Part shown: positions 1 through 8,828 of the stretch, in pieces
Numbering within the stretch: the stretch's first letter is position 1
Layout: each line of letters starts with the position of its first letter
Origin: Candidatus Omnitrophica bacterium UBA6210
GTDB lineage: Bacteria > Omnitrophota > Gorgyraeia > Velamenicoccales > Velamenicoccaceae
Assembly (NCBI GenBank): GCA_002421805.1
Contig: DISM01000004.1
Coordinates: 372,001 to 436,000 of the forward strand
Direction of reading: 5' to 3'
Length of the DNA: 64,000 nt
Notes under the pieces: generated by a model
The model's database searches: none
Seen by the model: only the letters and a program-made list of their open reading frames with translations
Told to the model about the DNA's origin: nothing
Program-made: the position numbers and the translations under genes

Positions 1-233
1 TCATCGGGGGCACCCTTGTATTCCTCCTTGCTGTCACCGGCCATCTTGATGAACCCGCCAAAGGGAACCAGACAAAGCATATACTCGGTAGCACCAAACT
101 TTTTCGACAGAAGCTTGGGACCGAAGCCCAGGGAAAATTTTTCCACCCGGATGCCCTGGCATTTGGCGACAAGAAAATGGCCGAGTTCATGGATCAAGAT
201 CAGGATGCTTAAGATCAGAATAAAAATTATCAT
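1..233 (-). CDS. rseP: RseP-type site-2 zinc metalloprotease, N-terminal part (runs off the window)
   Basis: Only the first 77 codons are in the window; the gene continues below position 1. The protein opens with a hydrophobic membrane segment carrying HELGHF, the HExxH zinc site of M50 site-2 proteases, followed by the FSLGFGPKL and PFGGFIKMAG stretches typical of RseP/RasP. In the family this intramembrane protease cleaves anti-sigma factors or leftover signal peptides. The ATG at 231-233 follows AAGGAAAAC, a reasonable ribosome-binding site. It lies downstream of dxr, a common dxr-rseP order. Identity is secure for the visible part; the PDZ and C-terminal catalytic regions cannot be seen. 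Confidence 0.9.
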   Translation of the reverse strand, partial: MIIFILILSILILIHELGHFLVAKCQGIRVEKFSLGFGPKLLSKKFGATEYMLCLVPFGGFIKMAGDSKEEYKGAPD

Positions 234-276
234 CTGTTTTCCTTCATTTTGCCCGCCATGGGCATTATAACCTTAT

Positions 277-392
277 GGAGTCCCACCCGTGCTCGCCTTG
301 CCCAAAGCAGGGCAGGCACGGGGTCCCCATTCCAGCGACATCCTTGAGCGGCCAAACCCATCCGCGGCCTAAGGACCGCGGTTTTTGGCCGC
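277..392. repeat. Two-hairpin spacer between dxr and rseP
   Basis: The 191-bp spacer after the dxr stop holds two stem-loops. One pairs GCGGCCAAA at 348-356 with TTTGGCCGC at 384-392, enclosing an inner perfect CCGCGG/CCGCGG stem (362-367 and 376-381). The other is an imperfect palindrome from about 277 to 327 centred on TTGCCC/GGGCA. Neither is followed by a T-run on the minus strand, so they do not look like intrinsic terminators. The organisation (adjacent short GC-rich hairpins filling a spacer) resembles the hairpin chains near 23.5, 48.9, 53.4, 57.7 and 60.5 kb. Confidence 0.6.
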
Positions 393-424
393 ACAAGCAT
401 AAAATCAATCTGGGTGCCGGCCTC

Positions 425-1588
425 TCATTTAACATATTTCCGGACCTTTTCCTGCGCAACCCGGCGCGCGAAAGCGTCGGCAGCAAAAATGCCTTCAAGG
501 GACCCCATCCGGCTGGGACATCCCTGGAATGCCAGCGTCTCTTCGATGACATCCGCGATGCGCCCGAAGGCCAACCGTCCTGCAAGAAAAGACGCAACAG
601 CCACTTCATTGGCGGCGTTAAGGACACAAGGAGCGCTCCCCCCGGACCGCGCCGCCTCGTATGCCAGACGCAAACACGGGAATTTATCCATGTCGGGCGC
701 CGAAAAATCCAGGCTTCCCATCCGCAGGGGATCAAGGCTTAAGGCGCCATTTTGCCACCGTTCGGGATAGCTCAACGCGTACTGGATCGGTAATTTCATG
801 TCCGTGACCCCCAGCTGCGCCAGGATAGAACCGTCCATATATTCCACCATCGAATGTACCAGGGCCTTGCGATGCACAAGGACCTTGATCTTGTCCAAAG
901 ACAATCCGAACAAATTCCTGGCCTCGATCACCTCAAGCCCCTTGTTCATCAGGGTCGCTGAATCCACCGTGATCTTGGGCCCCATCTTCCAGCATGGATG
1001 CGCCAATACGGTTGCCCGGGGCACTTCCTTGAGACGATTCCTGGGATAATCCACCAACGGCCCGCCCGACGCCGTCAAATATACGCGTTTGACCATGGAC
1101 GGATTATATCCTTCCAGACACTGAAAAATCGCGCTCTGCTCGCTGTCGATAGGGATGATCTTCGCCCCTCGCACGCGCGCTTCATCCGTCACCAGGGTTC
1201 CACCCACGACCACGGCCTCTTTATTGGCCAAGGCGACGGTCTTGCCGGCGCGGATCGCGCTCAATAAAGGATAGATCGCCTCGACGCCGACGACGGCGAT
1301 AAGGACAATATCAGCCTCTTTGAGCGCCGCCAGGGCGCAAACGCCCTGGCGCCCCGCCAACACCTTGACGCCCTTCCTGAGAGCGGGCCGGAACGCCCGC
1401 GCCTTCTGTTGGTCGGCGATGGCGACGTAACGCGGTGCGCATGCGCGCATCTGGGAAGCCAGTTTATCGATGCGGGTATTCACCGAAAGCCCGACCACGC
1501 GGATCCTGTCTTTGAACTTAAGCGCCACGCTCATGGCGCTCTCGCCGATAGACCCGCTGGACCCCAGAATCACGACATTTTTTTTCAT
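425..1588 (-). CDS. dxr: 1-deoxy-D-xylulose 5-phosphate reductoisomerase
   Basis: Catalyses the NADPH-dependent conversion of DXP to MEP, the first committed step of the MEP isoprenoid pathway. The 387-aa product has the N-terminal GSSGSIGES nucleotide-binding loop, the central ALANKEAVVVGG and IPIDSEQSAIFQC segments with the metal and substrate ligands, and the conserved TASGGP and HPCWKMGPKITVDSATLMNKGLEV regions (quoted here only as landmarks). Length matches the family. An upstream in-frame start 30 nt earlier is possible, but MKKNVVILGSSG is the usual N-terminus, so 1588 is chosen even though the ribosome-binding site is weak. Located downstream of uppS and cdsA, so lipid-carrier and phospholipid precursor genes are grouped. 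Confidence 0.96.
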   Translation of the reverse strand: MKKNVVILGSSGSIGESAMSVALKFKDRIRVVGLSVNTRIDKLASQMRACAPRYVAIADQQKARAFRPALRKGVKVLAGRQGVCALAALKEADIVLIAVVGVEAIYPLLSAIRAGKTVALANKEAVVVGGTLVTDEARVRGAKIIPIDSEQSAIFQCLEGYNPSMVKRVYLTASGGPLVDYPRNRLKEVPRATVLAHPCWKMGPKITVDSATLMNKGLEVIEARNLFGLSLDKIKVLVHRKALVHSMVEYMDGSILAQLGVTDMKLPIQYALSYPERWQNGALSLDPLRMGSLDFSAPDMDKFPCLRLAYEAARSGGSAPCVLNAANEVAVASFLAGRLAFGRIADVIEETLAFQGCPSRMGSLEGIFAADAFARRVAQEKVRKYVK

Positions 1589-1604
1589 AAATACTTTTGC
1601 TGAA

Positions 1605-1682
1605 CAAATGATCAACAACCAATCATTAAGCCATAAAAGTTTGATGATTGGATTTTGATTATTTTTTGGTTATTGTATCTTG
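1605..1682. repeat. AT-rich quasi-palindrome between cdsA and dxr
   Basis: Left arm 1605-1629 (contains CAACAACCAATCATTAA) and right arm 1641-1682 (contains TTGATGATTGGATTTTG) are imperfect inverted copies separated by about 11 nt. Both arms consist of loosely repeated words of the CAATCATCAA/CAATAATCAA type. The right arm ends in TTATTGTATCTTG, a word that recurs at 14904-14915 in the similar element upstream of serine-pathway genes. There is no coding potential or T-rich terminator tail. Confidence 0.6.
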
Positions 1683-1703
1683 CGGCTTGATTATTTCTTC
1701 CCC

Positions 1704-2537
1704 TTAAAATACCGTCGGTCCGGAAAACGCGCGGCTCGTGTAATAATGGATGAAAAAATAAAAGGCCGGGGCCGTAAACAAAAGGCTGTCGATCACATCC
1801 ATGATCCCTCCCATCCCGGGAAAGATATGGCTGGAATCCTTGGCGGCGCAATCTCTCTTGATCAACGACTCGGACAAATCTCCCAGCAGGCCCAGGAGGC
1901 TTAAGGCGACGCCCAAAAGAACCAGGTTCGCGAAAGAAAAGATCGGCCACGCCGGCAAAAAAGATTTGCTCACCAAAGCGCCGCACACACCGAACACGAT
2001 GCCCCCCAGGACGCCCTCGACCGTCTTCTTCGGGCTGATCTTGGGGATCAAGGAGTGTTTTCCCCATCGGATGCCGACCAGAAAAGCCCCGATATCGGCC
2101 CCCTTGGTCACCAGAAGCAGACAGCCCGCCAGCGCCATCCCGTGATCGAGGATGCGGATCTTGATCATGAAACTGAAAAGCCAGGAAATATAAAAAATGC
2201 CGAACATGGTCGTCGCAATTGCGACGACGGCATTGTCGCTTTGCGTGCGCGAGAATTGAAGGATGAAAAGACTGATCAGGGCCACCGTCACAAACAAAAA
2301 TTCCCAGCCCTTCGTCAGCTCGAACTTGAAATAAATGGACAGGGGGATCACGATGCCGATGATGGTGCCGAAATACTTATAGATAGGGATCCCCTTGCGT
2401 TCGACCAGACTGAAAAATTCATAAAGACCCAGCGTCACCAGGCCGATCACGGTCACCACATAAAGGAGCTCAGAAAAAATGCTGGCCAAAGCCAAAAGGC
2501 TCAAGGCAACGGCCGAAATAATCCTCCGGCTAATCAT
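1704..2537 (-). CDS. cdsA: Phosphatidate cytidylyltransferase (CDP-diglyceride synthase)
   Basis: Makes CDP-diacylglycerol from phosphatidic acid and CTP, the branch point for bacterial phospholipids; an integral inner-membrane enzyme. The 277-aa product has several hydrophobic segments and the C-terminal CDP-alcohol signature, visible as SLIPKISPKKTVEG, GDLSESLIKRDCAAKDSS and PGMGGIMDVIDSLLF, with the acidic residues expected for metal binding. The ATG at 2535-2537 sits 5 nt after GGAGG, which decides the start over an upstream GTG. It overlaps the end of uppS by 8 nt, so the two are translationally coupled. Confidence 0.96.
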   Translation of the reverse strand: MISRRIISAVALSLLALASIFSELLYVVTVIGLVTLGLYEFFSLVERKGIPIYKYFGTIIGIVIPLSIYFKFELTKGWEFLFVTVALISLFILQFSRTQSDNAVVAIATTMFGIFYISWLFSFMIKIRILDHGMALAGCLLLVTKGADIGAFLVGIRWGKHSLIPKISPKKTVEGVLGGIVFGVCGALVSKSFLPAWPIFSFANLVLLGVALSLLGLLGDLSESLIKRDCAAKDSSHIFPGMGGIMDVIDSLLFTAPAFYFFIHYYTSRAFSGPTVF

Positions 2538-3243
2538 GGGCACCTCCGAACCGCCGCTGGCGTTTCTGGAATTCTTTTAAGGCGTGTTCGAAATCCCTCT
2601 TGCGGAAATCAGGCCAAAAGGTCTTCGTCACGTAAAGCTCCGTGTAACAGATCTGCCAAAGAAGAAAGTTGCTTAAACGCATCTCGCCCGACGTCCGGAT
2701 CAAAAGATCGGGATCGGGAACGCCGGGGGTATAGAGGGCGTCCGCAATGGCCTTCTCGTCGATGTCTTCAGGCCGGCAGCGCCCCCCCTTGACATCGATG
2801 GCGAGGCGCTTGACGGCGTCGACGATCTCCTGGCGGCTGCCGTAGTTGAACGCGAGAATCACGCACAGCTTCTTGTTGTTCTTTGTGAGGTCCTCGACCC
2901 TGGCGATCGTGTCTTTGAGCGTCTCCGGCAGGCCTTCCTTGCGGCCGGTATGCAGGAACCGTATATCATTATTGATCATAAAAGAAAGTTCCTCCGCCAG
3001 GATGACCTCGCACATCCGCATGAGGAAGGCGACTTCCTTGTCCGACCTTTTCCAGTTCTCGCTGGAAAAGGCATAGAGCGTCAAATATCTGATCCCCAGG
3101 CCCAGGGCATCTTTGATGGTCTGGCGTACCGCCGCCATGCCCCGGCGATGACCTTCGCTGCGCGCCAATCCCCGGCGAGCGGCCCAGCGGCCGTTACCGT
3201 CCATAATGATCGCGACGTGAAGAGATTTTTGAATATGTTTCAT
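2530..3243 (-). CDS. uppS: Isoprenyl transferase (undecaprenyl diphosphate synthase)
   Basis: Condenses IPP onto farnesyl diphosphate to build the C55 lipid carrier for peptidoglycan and LPS. The 237-aa product has the cis-prenyltransferase hallmarks: IIMDGNGRWA at the N-terminus with the catalytic Asp, FSSENWKRS, and LLIRTSGEMRLSNFLLWQ near residue 190. The ATG at 3241-3243 is preferred to a longer reading because family members begin just before the MDGNGRW motif; GAGG lies about 12 nt upstream. It follows the GH57 terminator and overlaps cdsA, so a promoter is expected near 3245-3290, but I cannot identify one. Confidence 0.96.
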   Translation of the reverse strand: MKHIQKSLHVAIIMDGNGRWAARRGLARSEGHRRGMAAVRQTIKDALGLGIRYLTLYAFSSENWKRSDKEVAFLMRMCEVILAEELSFMINNDIRFLHTGRKEGLPETLKDTIARVEDLTKNNKKLCVILAFNYGSRQEIVDAVKRLAIDVKGGRCRPEDIDEKAIADALYTPGVPDPDLLIRTSGEMRLSNFLLWQICYTELYVTKTFWPDFRKRDFEHALKEFQKRQRRFGGAHD

Positions 3244-3291
3244 CTGGATATACGCCTCATCCCCCGGTGCGCGGCACCATCCGCCGGATGA

Positions 3292-3335
3292 CAAAAAAAG
3301 CCTTACACCCAAACATCTGAGAGCGAGGCTTTTTC
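3292..3335 (-). terminator. Intrinsic terminator after the GH57 gene
   Basis: On the minus strand AAAAGCCT, a loop of about 21 nt, then AGGCTTTTTTT forms a 7-8 bp stem followed by a run of T. It begins 12 nt after the stop codon of the GH57 gene, as expected for the end of the ompA-to-GH57 operon. Confidence 0.75.
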
Positions 3336-3346
3336 TTCGTCATTGT

Positions 3347-4924
3347 TTATTGATGGACGCGATAATCGATTTCCGGAAATATATTGTCCTTGTATTCCAG
3401 CTCTTTTAAGAATCCCTCATCAAAGGAATCGCCTGTGATGTCCTGGATCAGCCTGAAAAAACGCAGCAGGTGGTTCTTGGTCCGCTGCTGGGCGTAAGCC
3501 ACGTGCGTCCCCGTCGCCATGATGAAGGCCCAGTCCGAACTCTGCGCCAACAACAGTTCCCGCAAGGCCTGATTGAGGGCGCGCCTCTTGATGCCGACGG
3601 CATCCGGATTCCTGCGCACCAGGTCCGTCATGACCCTGGAGGCCTTATGCAAATGTCGATAGATCCAATCGTTGGATCCCTGCAGCCAGACTTCCGAATA
3701 TCCCTTCCATCCCCAGCTCGACATGGAAGGCGTGATCACCTGGTTCCTCGGATTCTCGGCCAGATACTCCGACGGGGTCACCATACGGATCGTCTTCTGG
3801 TCGAAGGCCACCTTGCGGATCAGGAATTCCAGCCACTGCGGCCCCTCGAACCACCAGTGTCCGTAAAGCTCGGCGTCATAGGGAGAGACGATGATGGGTT
3901 TCCGGCCCAGGGCCTCATAAAGATACTCCACCTGTTTTTCACGGTTGAACATGAAATTGCCGGCATGGGAAGCTGCTTTTTCGCGCGCCGCGTCGGGATC
4001 ATACGGCATCTTCTCGTTGTCGGGCCCGCTGATGCGGTAATATTTGATCCCCGTATTGATGCGGATGCCGTCCGGATGGATGTAGGGCCGGATGTACTCG
4101 TAATCAAGGTCAAAACCGATATCCCTGTAAAACTCCCTGTAATAGTAATCGCCGGGATAACCTTCGACGCTGGACCAGACCTGTTTGGAGGATTCCATGT
4201 CCCGCGCAAAACACGCCACGCCGGATTTGCAGTAGACAGGGGCGAACACGCCGTATTTCGGACGCGGCGTGCCGTGGAGGATGCCGTGGGAATCCACGAA
4301 GAAATACTTGATCCCGTTCTCTTTTAAAATCTCGTCATCGCCGGGCAGATAACCGCATTCGGGCAGCCAGATGCCTCGCGGCTTTCGACCGAAGTTCTTT
4401 TCATAATTGGCAACAGCCACCCGGACCTGGGCGCGCACGGAAGGCTTGGAGACATCCATGAGAGGGAAAAATCCGTGGGTTGCGCCGCATGTGATGATCT
4501 CCAGGTTCCCGGAATCCTGGAAACGCTTGAATGCGGAAACGAGATTGCGGTGATAGCGCTCGAAGAGGTCGCGCGCGTGCGTAAAGAGGTTCAAATACAT
4601 GACGGCCAGCTTCTGGAATTCCGGAAGCCACCCCGTCCTCTCCACCTCTTTATGCGCCAGCTCGATCAGGCTGTTGATATGTTTAACATACCGTTCCTGC
4701 AACAGGCTATCGGTCAGCATGGAAGCCAGCGTCGGTGTCACCGACATGGTCAAGCGGAAATTGACTTTGTCCCGCTCCAGCCTCTCGAACATGGCGATGA
4801 GGGGAATATAGGTCTCCGTGATCGCCTCATAAAACCAGTCTTCTTCAAGGAAATCTTCGTGCTCGGGATGGCGGACGTAAGGAAGATGCCCGTGCAGGAC
4901 CATGCAAAGATAGCCTTTAACCAT
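3347..4924 (-). CDS. GH57 family 1,4-alpha-glucan branching enzyme
   Basis: 525-aa glycoside hydrolase of family 57, the length of the archaeal/thermophile branching-enzyme type. The N-terminal LHGHLPYVRHPE holds the conserved HxH of the barrel. WLPECGY places the nucleophile Glu at about residue 189, and SPYDAELYGHWWFEG places the acid/base Asp at about residue 350, matching the spacing of characterised GH57 branching enzymes. It would introduce alpha-1,6 branches into a cytoplasmic alpha-glucan (glycogen). The ATG at 4922-4924 follows GAGGAC; a TTG 21 nt upstream is less likely. It is the last gene of the operon with DUF4912; this pairing recurs in related bacteria as I recall, and suggests a glycogen role for both. 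Amylase activity cannot be excluded from sequence. Confidence 0.9.
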   Translation of the reverse strand: MVKGYLCMVLHGHLPYVRHPEHEDFLEEDWFYEAITETYIPLIAMFERLERDKVNFRLTMSVTPTLASMLTDSLLQERYVKHINSLIELAHKEVERTGWLPEFQKLAVMYLNLFTHARDLFERYHRNLVSAFKRFQDSGNLEIITCGATHGFFPLMDVSKPSVRAQVRVAVANYEKNFGRKPRGIWLPECGYLPGDDEILKENGIKYFFVDSHGILHGTPRPKYGVFAPVYCKSGVACFARDMESSKQVWSSVEGYPGDYYYREFYRDIGFDLDYEYIRPYIHPDGIRINTGIKYYRISGPDNEKMPYDPDAAREKAASHAGNFMFNREKQVEYLYEALGRKPIIVSPYDAELYGHWWFEGPQWLEFLIRKVAFDQKTIRMVTPSEYLAENPRNQVITPSMSSWGWKGYSEVWLQGSNDWIYRHLHKASRVMTDLVRRNPDAVGIKRRALNQALRELLLAQSSDWAFIMATGTHVAYAQQRTKNHLLRFFRLIQDITGDSFDEGFLKELEYKDNIFPEIDYRVHQ

Positions 4925-5090
4925 GCGTCTGTCCTCGTTTTTCAAATTCGGGCATATAACCTACGCGCCGACGCTTGCGTAAGTTCTGCCCTCATGTGAG
5001 TTAAAAATCTTTATTATTTTACTCACCGACACCACGGCGCCTCGGCAGATGCCGGCGAAAAACACTACAAACAACGGACAAAACTGCCTG

Positions 5091-6152
5091 TTAGGGATTG
5101 CGCGTCGTTTTTCTGGTGACGACAGGCGTAATCGTGCGGGTCTCGTCGATCTTGGCGGATTTGGCAACGACGGGAATATCCTGCCTTCCGTCAGGAAGTG
5201 CGAAACGCAAGGTGAAAGTCCCGTCCTTCCTGAGCTTGATAGGCTTGCCTTGCACCGTCACATGGGCATCCGGTTCGGTCGCGCCGTAAACGATCAATTC
5301 ACAATCCACGACCAGCCAGAAAGGCAGCTTCACCTGGCCCTTCTTGACCGGAGAAGACACTCCCATGGAAGCAATGCCACGTGAAGAAACGTCTCTTTTA
5401 AGCCGTTCCTGCCAGAGCTTGCCGACAGGGCTTGACACGTTGGGCCCCAAGCCGACGGACATACCGTAAAGCCTGCGGAATTCATCCTCGGGGATCATCC
5501 ATTCTTCGTCCGTCACCCAGGAAGGGCCGTCCAGGGGAAGCGAAACCGTATTGGACCGCAGGACGGTGATGAAACGGCCGTCCGGTAAAAGGAGCCCCAA
5601 GTCCACACACCAGGAAGTCCCTGGCGAGCCGAAATTCAAATACCAGTTGCCGGCGTCCACATCGACAGAAGTATCGAAGAACCTGTGGGCGTTCGTGCCG
5701 GTGAAATTGATGAAACTGACATCATAAGAACGCAGGTGCCAACTGCCGGCGCCGAAGGAATGCCCCAACTCTTTGCTCAGCCGCTCGAGCGTGTTTGCAG
5801 AAACATCCCAGTACGCGTGAGCCCACCAGGGGTCGCGGATCTGCAGCACGAGGATATCCTCGCCGTAACGCCACGCCAATTCCTTGTGTTCCAGTTCCGC
5901 CACGACGGACTTCTGGTAAGCCGGCTGTTCGACCGTGCCCGTGTAGAATTTTGCCTGTTCCACCTTCATGTCCTGCAGGGGAATTTCCTGCCCCTGGGCC
6001 GCCGTTGGCCGCCCCGCCGCCCGTCCCGGACGTTTAAGCACCGACTTCCTGGAAACAGCGCTTAAAGACAGGACCTTTTTAAGCTTGTCTTTCAGTTTCG
6101 GCTTCGATGCCGCCGCCTTGGTCTTCTGAGTTTTTTTGGCCTTGCTTTTCAT
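5091..6152 (-). CDS. DUF4912 domain protein
   Basis: 353 aa. The first 60 residues are Lys/Ala/Ser-rich, low-complexity and strongly basic. The central part (about 85-215) is DUF4912: it contains ILVLQIRDPWWAHAYWDV and a conserved Trp-rich beta region, and resembles a carbohydrate-binding beta-sandwich. The C-terminal part (about 270-345) is another beta-rich segment with HVTVQGKPIKLRKDGTF, like an Ig-type fold. No signal peptide or catalytic motif is visible. It is encoded 166 bp upstream of the GH57 branching enzyme, so a role as a glycan-binding partner in alpha-glucan metabolism is a reasonable inference. The 166-bp spacer holds only an 11-bp AT-rich inverted repeat (4997-5027). Confidence 0.85.
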   Translation of the reverse strand: MKSKAKKTQKTKAAASKPKLKDKLKKVLSLSAVSRKSVLKRPGRAAGRPTAAQGQEIPLQDMKVEQAKFYTGTVEQPAYQKSVVAELEHKELAWRYGEDILVLQIRDPWWAHAYWDVSANTLERLSKELGHSFGAGSWHLRSYDVSFINFTGTNAHRFFDTSVDVDAGNWYLNFGSPGTSWCVDLGLLLPDGRFITVLRSNTVSLPLDGPSWVTDEEWMIPEDEFRRLYGMSVGLGPNVSSPVGKLWQERLKRDVSSRGIASMGVSSPVKKGQVKLPFWLVVDCELIVYGATEPDAHVTVQGKPIKLRKDGTFTLRFALPDGRQDIPVVAKSAKIDETRTITPVVTRKTTRNP

Positions 6153-6188
6153 AAGGCACCCCCGGTCTTAAATCACCATATCCACCAT

Positions 6189-6221
6189 AAAAAAAGGAGG
6201 ATGATCTCTCCCCCCTTTTTT
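6189..6221. terminator. Symmetrical terminator-like hairpin
   Basis: A-run plus GGAGG at 6189-6200 pairs with CCCCCC plus T-run at 6210-6221, giving a stem of about 12 bp with one mismatch and T-runs readable from either strand. It lies between the coiled-coil gene (ending 6248) and DUF4912 (starting 6152). It may attenuate transcription between the two halves of the operon. Confidence 0.6.
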
Positions 6222-6247
6222 AAAACCCTACAGGCTGCAACTCAGGC

Positions 6248-6598
6248 TCACATAGAAACGGATGAAGGGGATTTCTTTTCTCTCCTCAAATCTTCGAGGC
6301 TAGCATTCGCCGAAACGACTTCTTTTTTCTTTGTCTCCAGGTCCTCGGACAATCTCTTGATCTCGTTCGTCGCTGCAGCCAGACGACTGCGCAAAGATTC
6401 CAGCTCCGAATTCATCTGCCGGCGCTCTTTCTGCATGCCGTCAATCGCTTCTTCCAAGTCCAGCCTCTGCGCCATCTCGTTGCGGAAACTCGTCCTGGAA
6501 TTCCGCAGGTTCAACGATATCCGGACAAGAAACATAAAGAGCAAAACAACCGCTATAGCCAGAATGATGACAGGTTGTTGCTGCTTGCGTAAACTCAT
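6248..6598 (-). CDS. Small single-pass membrane protein with coiled coil
   Basis: 116 aa. A hydrophobic segment (about residues 9-27, PVIILAIAVVLLFMFLV) is followed by roughly 80 residues of charged heptad-like sequence rich in Glu, Arg and Leu, predicted to be a coiled coil. No known domain is recognised. It follows the OmpA-like lipoprotein by 28 nt, so the pair probably functions at the inner membrane/periplasm boundary. The layout is the same as the small proteins at 23172-23420 and 23849-24070. Confidence 0.75.
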   Translation of the reverse strand: MSLRKQQQPVIILAIAVVLLFMFLVRISLNLRNSRTSFRNEMAQRLDLEEAIDGMQKERRQMNSELESLRSRLAAATNEIKRLSEDLETKKKEVVSANASLEDLRREKKSPSSVSM

Positions 6599-6626
6599 AT
6601 CCGTCTTCCTGTCGCCCTCATGGATC

Positions 6627-7286
6627 TCACTTTAAATTTTCGGCCGGCTCCATCATCTGCTCCCCGGTCCCTGGGGCCGCCTGTTGCGGCGCGGGGGCCA
6701 CCTTGCGGAGCTGCGGCAGGATAACGATCTCGACGCGGCGGTTCTTGCCGCGTCCCTCAGCCGTATCGTTGGACGTAACGGGCCTGAACTCTCCGTAGCC
6801 GATGGCAGCCAGGCGCGCAGGAGAAACACCCTTTTCGATCAAATAATGCAAAACACTCGTCGCGCGCGCCGTCGAAAGTTCCCAATTGGATTTCCACCCG
6901 GAATACTTGATGGGCACGTTATCCGTATGGCCTTCAATGCCGATATCCAGATCGGATGCCTCGGAGGTAATGACCGAAGCCACCTTATCTAAGGGGACAG
7001 AAGCGTCCGCCTTGATCTTGGCCTTCCCGGAATCAAAGAGGACTTCATCAAGGAAAGTAATGACCAGCCCCCTCTCTTCCATGCTCAGGCTCACACCCTT
7101 GATCCCCTTCAGCTGTTCTTCTAAATCCGCGCGGATCTGGGACAGGCGGTCCACTTCATCTTGAAGTTCCCTGATCTTCTCCATGTCTGACCTGCGGCCT
7201 TTCTGGAAAATAACGGTGCACCCGGCCGCGCCGAAAAAGAGTATCGCAGAGACCAAGAAAACGAGTCCATTCTTCAGGCGGTACAT
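6627..7286 (-). CDS. OmpA/Pal-like peptidoglycan-binding lipoprotein
   Basis: 219 aa. The N-terminus is a lipoprotein signal with lipobox FGAAGC (Cys at about 23), then a short coiled coil (about 33-62), then an OmpA_C-like domain (about 70-190) with IEGHTDNVP, the NWELSTARA segment and GRGKNRRVEI, which contact diaminopimelate in this family. A Pro/Ala tail ends the protein. It would anchor a membrane to peptidoglycan. The coiled coil before the OmpA domain resembles MotB/OmpA hybrid lipoproteins rather than classical Pal. The start follows AAGGAGG and is directly preceded by a short ATTTG-AGA-CAAA hairpin like the module found before ilvC. Confidence 0.9.
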   Translation of the reverse strand: MYRLKNGLVFLVSAILFFGAAGCTVIFQKGRRSDMEKIRELQDEVDRLSQIRADLEEQLKGIKGVSLSMEERGLVITFLDEVLFDSGKAKIKADASVPLDKVASVITSEASDLDIGIEGHTDNVPIKYSGWKSNWELSTARATSVLHYLIEKGVSPARLAAIGYGEFRPVTSNDTAEGRGKNRRVEIVILPQLRKVAPAPQQAAPGTGEQMMEPAENLK

Positions 7287-7427
7287 ACATCCTCCTTAAT
7301 TTTGTCTCAAATAGGCGCTTTCCCTGCAAAATGAACCAGCGATTAGCAAGGAGTCTTTTTCTTTTAAAATATTCGCAAAATATTCAGAGGTAAAAAGTTA
7401 ACGGTTTAAAAAAATGAGGCAGAACCC

Positions 7428-7456
7428 AAGATAACACGGCTGCCGTATTTCGTCAA
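7428..7456 (-). promoter_or_regulatory. Sigma-70-type promoter for the ompA-like operon
   Basis: TTGACG (7451-7456, read on the minus strand), a 17-nt spacer, then TATCTT (7428-7433). It lies in the 261-bp spacer between purA and the OmpA-like gene, giving a leader of roughly 135 nt. The remainder of this spacer (7287-7427 and 7457-7547) is AT-rich to ordinary sequence in which I see no further feature. Confidence 0.65.
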
Positions 7457-7547
7457 GTCAAAGTTCTTTTTCAGAAATCCAGCCCACAAACTCAGCCCCG
7501 GGCCCCCTCAAAAAACGCTGCCTGTCCAAGCCAAAAGACGCCCTTGC

Positions 7548-8819
7548 CTATGGCCTGAACAGTGTCGCCTCCCGTCCCGAGCCTACGGAAACAATGGTGA
7601 CGGGCGCCCGGCAAAGGCCTTCGATCGCCTTGATATAATCTTTGGCCTTCTGCGGCAAGTCTTTATAAGACCGGATGTGCGCCGTCTTCTTCTGCCAGCC
7701 TCCGAAGACTTCGTAGACGGGCCTGGCCTTCTGCATGACCTCCAGGTCATTGGGGAAAAAACGGAAAACCTTTCCTTTATATTTATAGGCCACGCATATC
7801 CGGATCGTCTTCATGTGGTCGAGGACATCAAGCTTCATCATCGCCAGGGAATCCGCCCCGTTGATCATGACCGCATGGCGCACCATGACCGCGTCAAACC
7901 AGCCGCAGCGCCTGGGACGTCCCGTGGTCGCGCCGAATTCCTTTCCCTTGCAGCGGATCTGTTCATTCAGCGCCCGGGGGAATTCCGTGATGAACGGGCC
8001 CTCGCCGACGCGTGTCGTATAGGCCTTGACGACGCCCACGATCCTGTCGATCTTCGTCGGAGGGACCCCCGTCCCTGTACACGCCCCCGCCGAAATGGAA
8101 TTGGAAGACGTGACAAAAGGATACGTCCCGAAGTCAATATCCAAAAACGTCCCTTGGGCCCCCTCAAAAAGGATGGCTTTCTTTTCATGCGTCGCTTCGT
8201 TCAAAAGCGTCGCCGTATCGCAAATGAGGTTCTTCAGCTTTCTGCCGAACGACAGATATGTGTCGAAGATCTCATCAAAAGAAAAGCCGGGATGCCGGAA
8301 GACCTTCTTGAAGATCTCGTTCTTTTCATTAAGATTATCCAACAGCTTTTCCCGCAGGGTGTGGCTGTTCACCAGATCTCCCATGCGGATACCGCACCTG
8401 GCGAACTTATCGGAATAGCAGGGCCCGATGCCGCGGCCCGTCGTGCCGATCTTGTTGGCACGCTTTTTCTCTCTTAAGCCGTCCAGGATCTTGTGGTAAG
8501 GAAAGATCACGTGGGCCTGCTCGGAGATCCTGAGGCGGTCCCGGATATCGATACCCTTCTTCTTCAAAAGGTCCAGTTCAGCCAGGAGGACCTGAGGGTC
8601 CACGACCACGCCGTTACCGATGACGCAAATCTTGCCGGGATGAAGGACACCCGAGGGCAAAAGATGGAAAATAAAAGAGTCGCCGTTGACGACAACCGTG
8701 TGTCCGGCGTTATTACCCCCCTGGTACCTGACGACCACATGGACATCGCGGGAAAGGACATCGATCACCTTTCCCTTGCCTTCGTCGCCCCATTGCAAAC
8801 CGATCAGTATGGTATTCAT
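7548..8819 (-). CDS. purA: Adenylosuccinate synthetase
   Basis: Joins IMP and aspartate using GTP, the first step from IMP to AMP. The 423-aa protein has the N-terminal GDEGKGK loop with the catalytic Asp, GNNAGHTVV with the catalytic His near residue 41, GTTGRGIGPCY, and the C-terminal base-binding region. Length matches the family. It is separated from the upstream gene by a 92-bp quasi-palindrome rather than being translationally coupled. No other purine gene is in the window. Confidence 0.97.
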   Translation of the reverse strand: MNTILIGLQWGDEGKGKVIDVLSRDVHVVVRYQGGNNAGHTVVVNGDSFIFHLLPSGVLHPGKICVIGNGVVVDPQVLLAELDLLKKKGIDIRDRLRISEQAHVIFPYHKILDGLREKKRANKIGTTGRGIGPCYSDKFARCGIRMGDLVNSHTLREKLLDNLNEKNEIFKKVFRHPGFSFDEIFDTYLSFGRKLKNLICDTATLLNEATHEKKAILFEGAQGTFLDIDFGTYPFVTSSNSISAGACTGTGVPPTKIDRIVGVVKAYTTRVGEGPFITEFPRALNEQIRCKGKEFGATTGRPRRCGWFDAVMVRHAVMINGADSLAMMKLDVLDHMKTIRICVAYKYKGKVFRFFPNDLEVMQKARPVYEVFGGWQKKTAHIRSYKDLPQKAKDYIKAIEGLCRAPVTIVSVGSGREATLFRP

Positions 8820-8828
8820 ATCTTTATC

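Noticed and set aside
264..269. TATAAT-like -10 box just upstream of rseP
   Set aside because: No -35 element at 16-18 nt spacing; it lies at the edge of a GC-rich palindrome, so probably chance.
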